A stretch of DNA of 64,000 nt from Myxococcales bacterium UBA1238 (GTDB lineage Bacteria; Myxococcota_A; Bradymonadia; UBA7976; UBA1532): contig DBWM01000070.1 in NCBI GenBank assembly GCA_002309015.1, positions 110,449-174,448 of the forward strand, in the 5' to 3' direction. Position numbers and translations under genes: made by a program. The notes below the pieces were generated by a model, which searched no databases, was not told the DNA's origin, and saw nothing but the letters and a program-made list of their open reading frames with translations. Positions 63,832-64,000 of the stretch are shown here, piece after piece. Within the stretch, counting starts at the first letter, position 1. Each line of letters begins with the position of its first letter.

Positions 63832-64000
63832 CCCGCATCCAACCCGCGAAACAAAGCTGCTCCATCAGGCGATCCCCGCATCCTTCCCGCGCTGCAACTT
63901 TTCTGAACCGCTGCATCCCGCACGCAACCCGCGCAGCACGGGGCTTTACCTGTCTGCACCGCGCATGCAATCCGCGCTGCACGGGACTGCATCTGCATGC
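63832..64000. repeat. Degenerate 42-43-bp tandem repeat at the window edge
   Basis: The word CCCGCATCC.(A/T)CCCGCG recurs at 63832, 63875 and 63917 and, more worn, near 63960, a period of 42-43 bp. It follows the stop of the preceding gene at 63800 and continues to the window edge, so its full size is unknown. Open frames across it are artefacts of repetition. Confidence 0.6.

Overview
The window reads as chromosomal DNA of a Gram-negative bacterium from the Myxococcota / former Deltaproteobacteria. This is inferred from the gene content: an LptF/LptG-type permease, TolC and MlaC-like proteins, many lipoprotein signals, a sigma-region-4 HTH protein typical of deltaproteobacteria, MopE-type Cys-rich repeats (E-[IVL]-C-[DN]-G-x-D-[ND]-[DN]-C-[DN]-G), a MYXO-CTERM-like C-terminus, FHA/CpaF fusions and a Ser/Thr kinase-FGE fusion. 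Bradymonadia-like relatives are possible. I saw no tRNA, rRNA, CRISPR array, insertion sequence or phage.

Layout. 0.2-9.2 kb: LptF/G-like permease, sigma-4-like regulator, GGDEF protein, a 42-bp tandem array, a YfcE-type phosphodiesterase, a large hydrolase-like lipoprotein and NadE. 9.3-24.4 kb: a small unknown protein, a zinc-finger ParA-like ATPase, a MopE lipoprotein, TolC plus MlaC, two FHA proteins, a small membrane protein, PilZ, a HutI-like amidohydrolase, a lipoprotein, and an operon of secreted, kelch and glycine-zipper proteins. 24.6-39.8 kb: a compact dcw (division and cell wall) operon on the minus strand, mraZ-rsmH-ftsL-ftsI-murE-murF-mraY-ftsW-murG-ddl-ftsQ-ftsA-ftsZ, with a clear promoter and MraZ operator. 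murD, murC and murB are absent from it. 40.1-51.4 kb: an ABC-F ATPase, an unknown gene, maf-aroB, a kinase-FGE protein, a histidine kinase, an unknown gene and HydF. 51.4-57.4 kb: an ExbB/MotA-like channel paired with a TM-VWA protein, then envelope genes. 57.8-63.8 kb: two very large Cys-rich surface proteins, translationally coupled.

Three themes stand out. First, several proteins keep a family fold but have lost catalytic residues: the NadE glutaminase domain, the CpaF-like domain fused to FHA, the HutI-like amidohydrolase, the alpha/beta-hydrolase-like lipoprotein and a retropepsin-like lipoprotein. Second, FtsZ carries a roughly 26-residue insertion directly after the catalytic T7 loop, built on a 54-bp imperfect duplication. 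Third, gene gaps are filled with tandem repeats whose period is 21 bp or about twice that; two arrays 10 kb apart share a core and each has exactly ten units. The best candidate for an undescribed machine is the channel/VWA pair at 51.4-54.2 kb, which resembles a Zorya-like ZorA/ZorB motor with a von Willebrand A domain where ZorB has OmpA.

All family assignments come from reading motifs by eye; no database search was run. Start codons were chosen by Shine-Dalgarno sequence, signal peptide or family start, and are noted where they matter.
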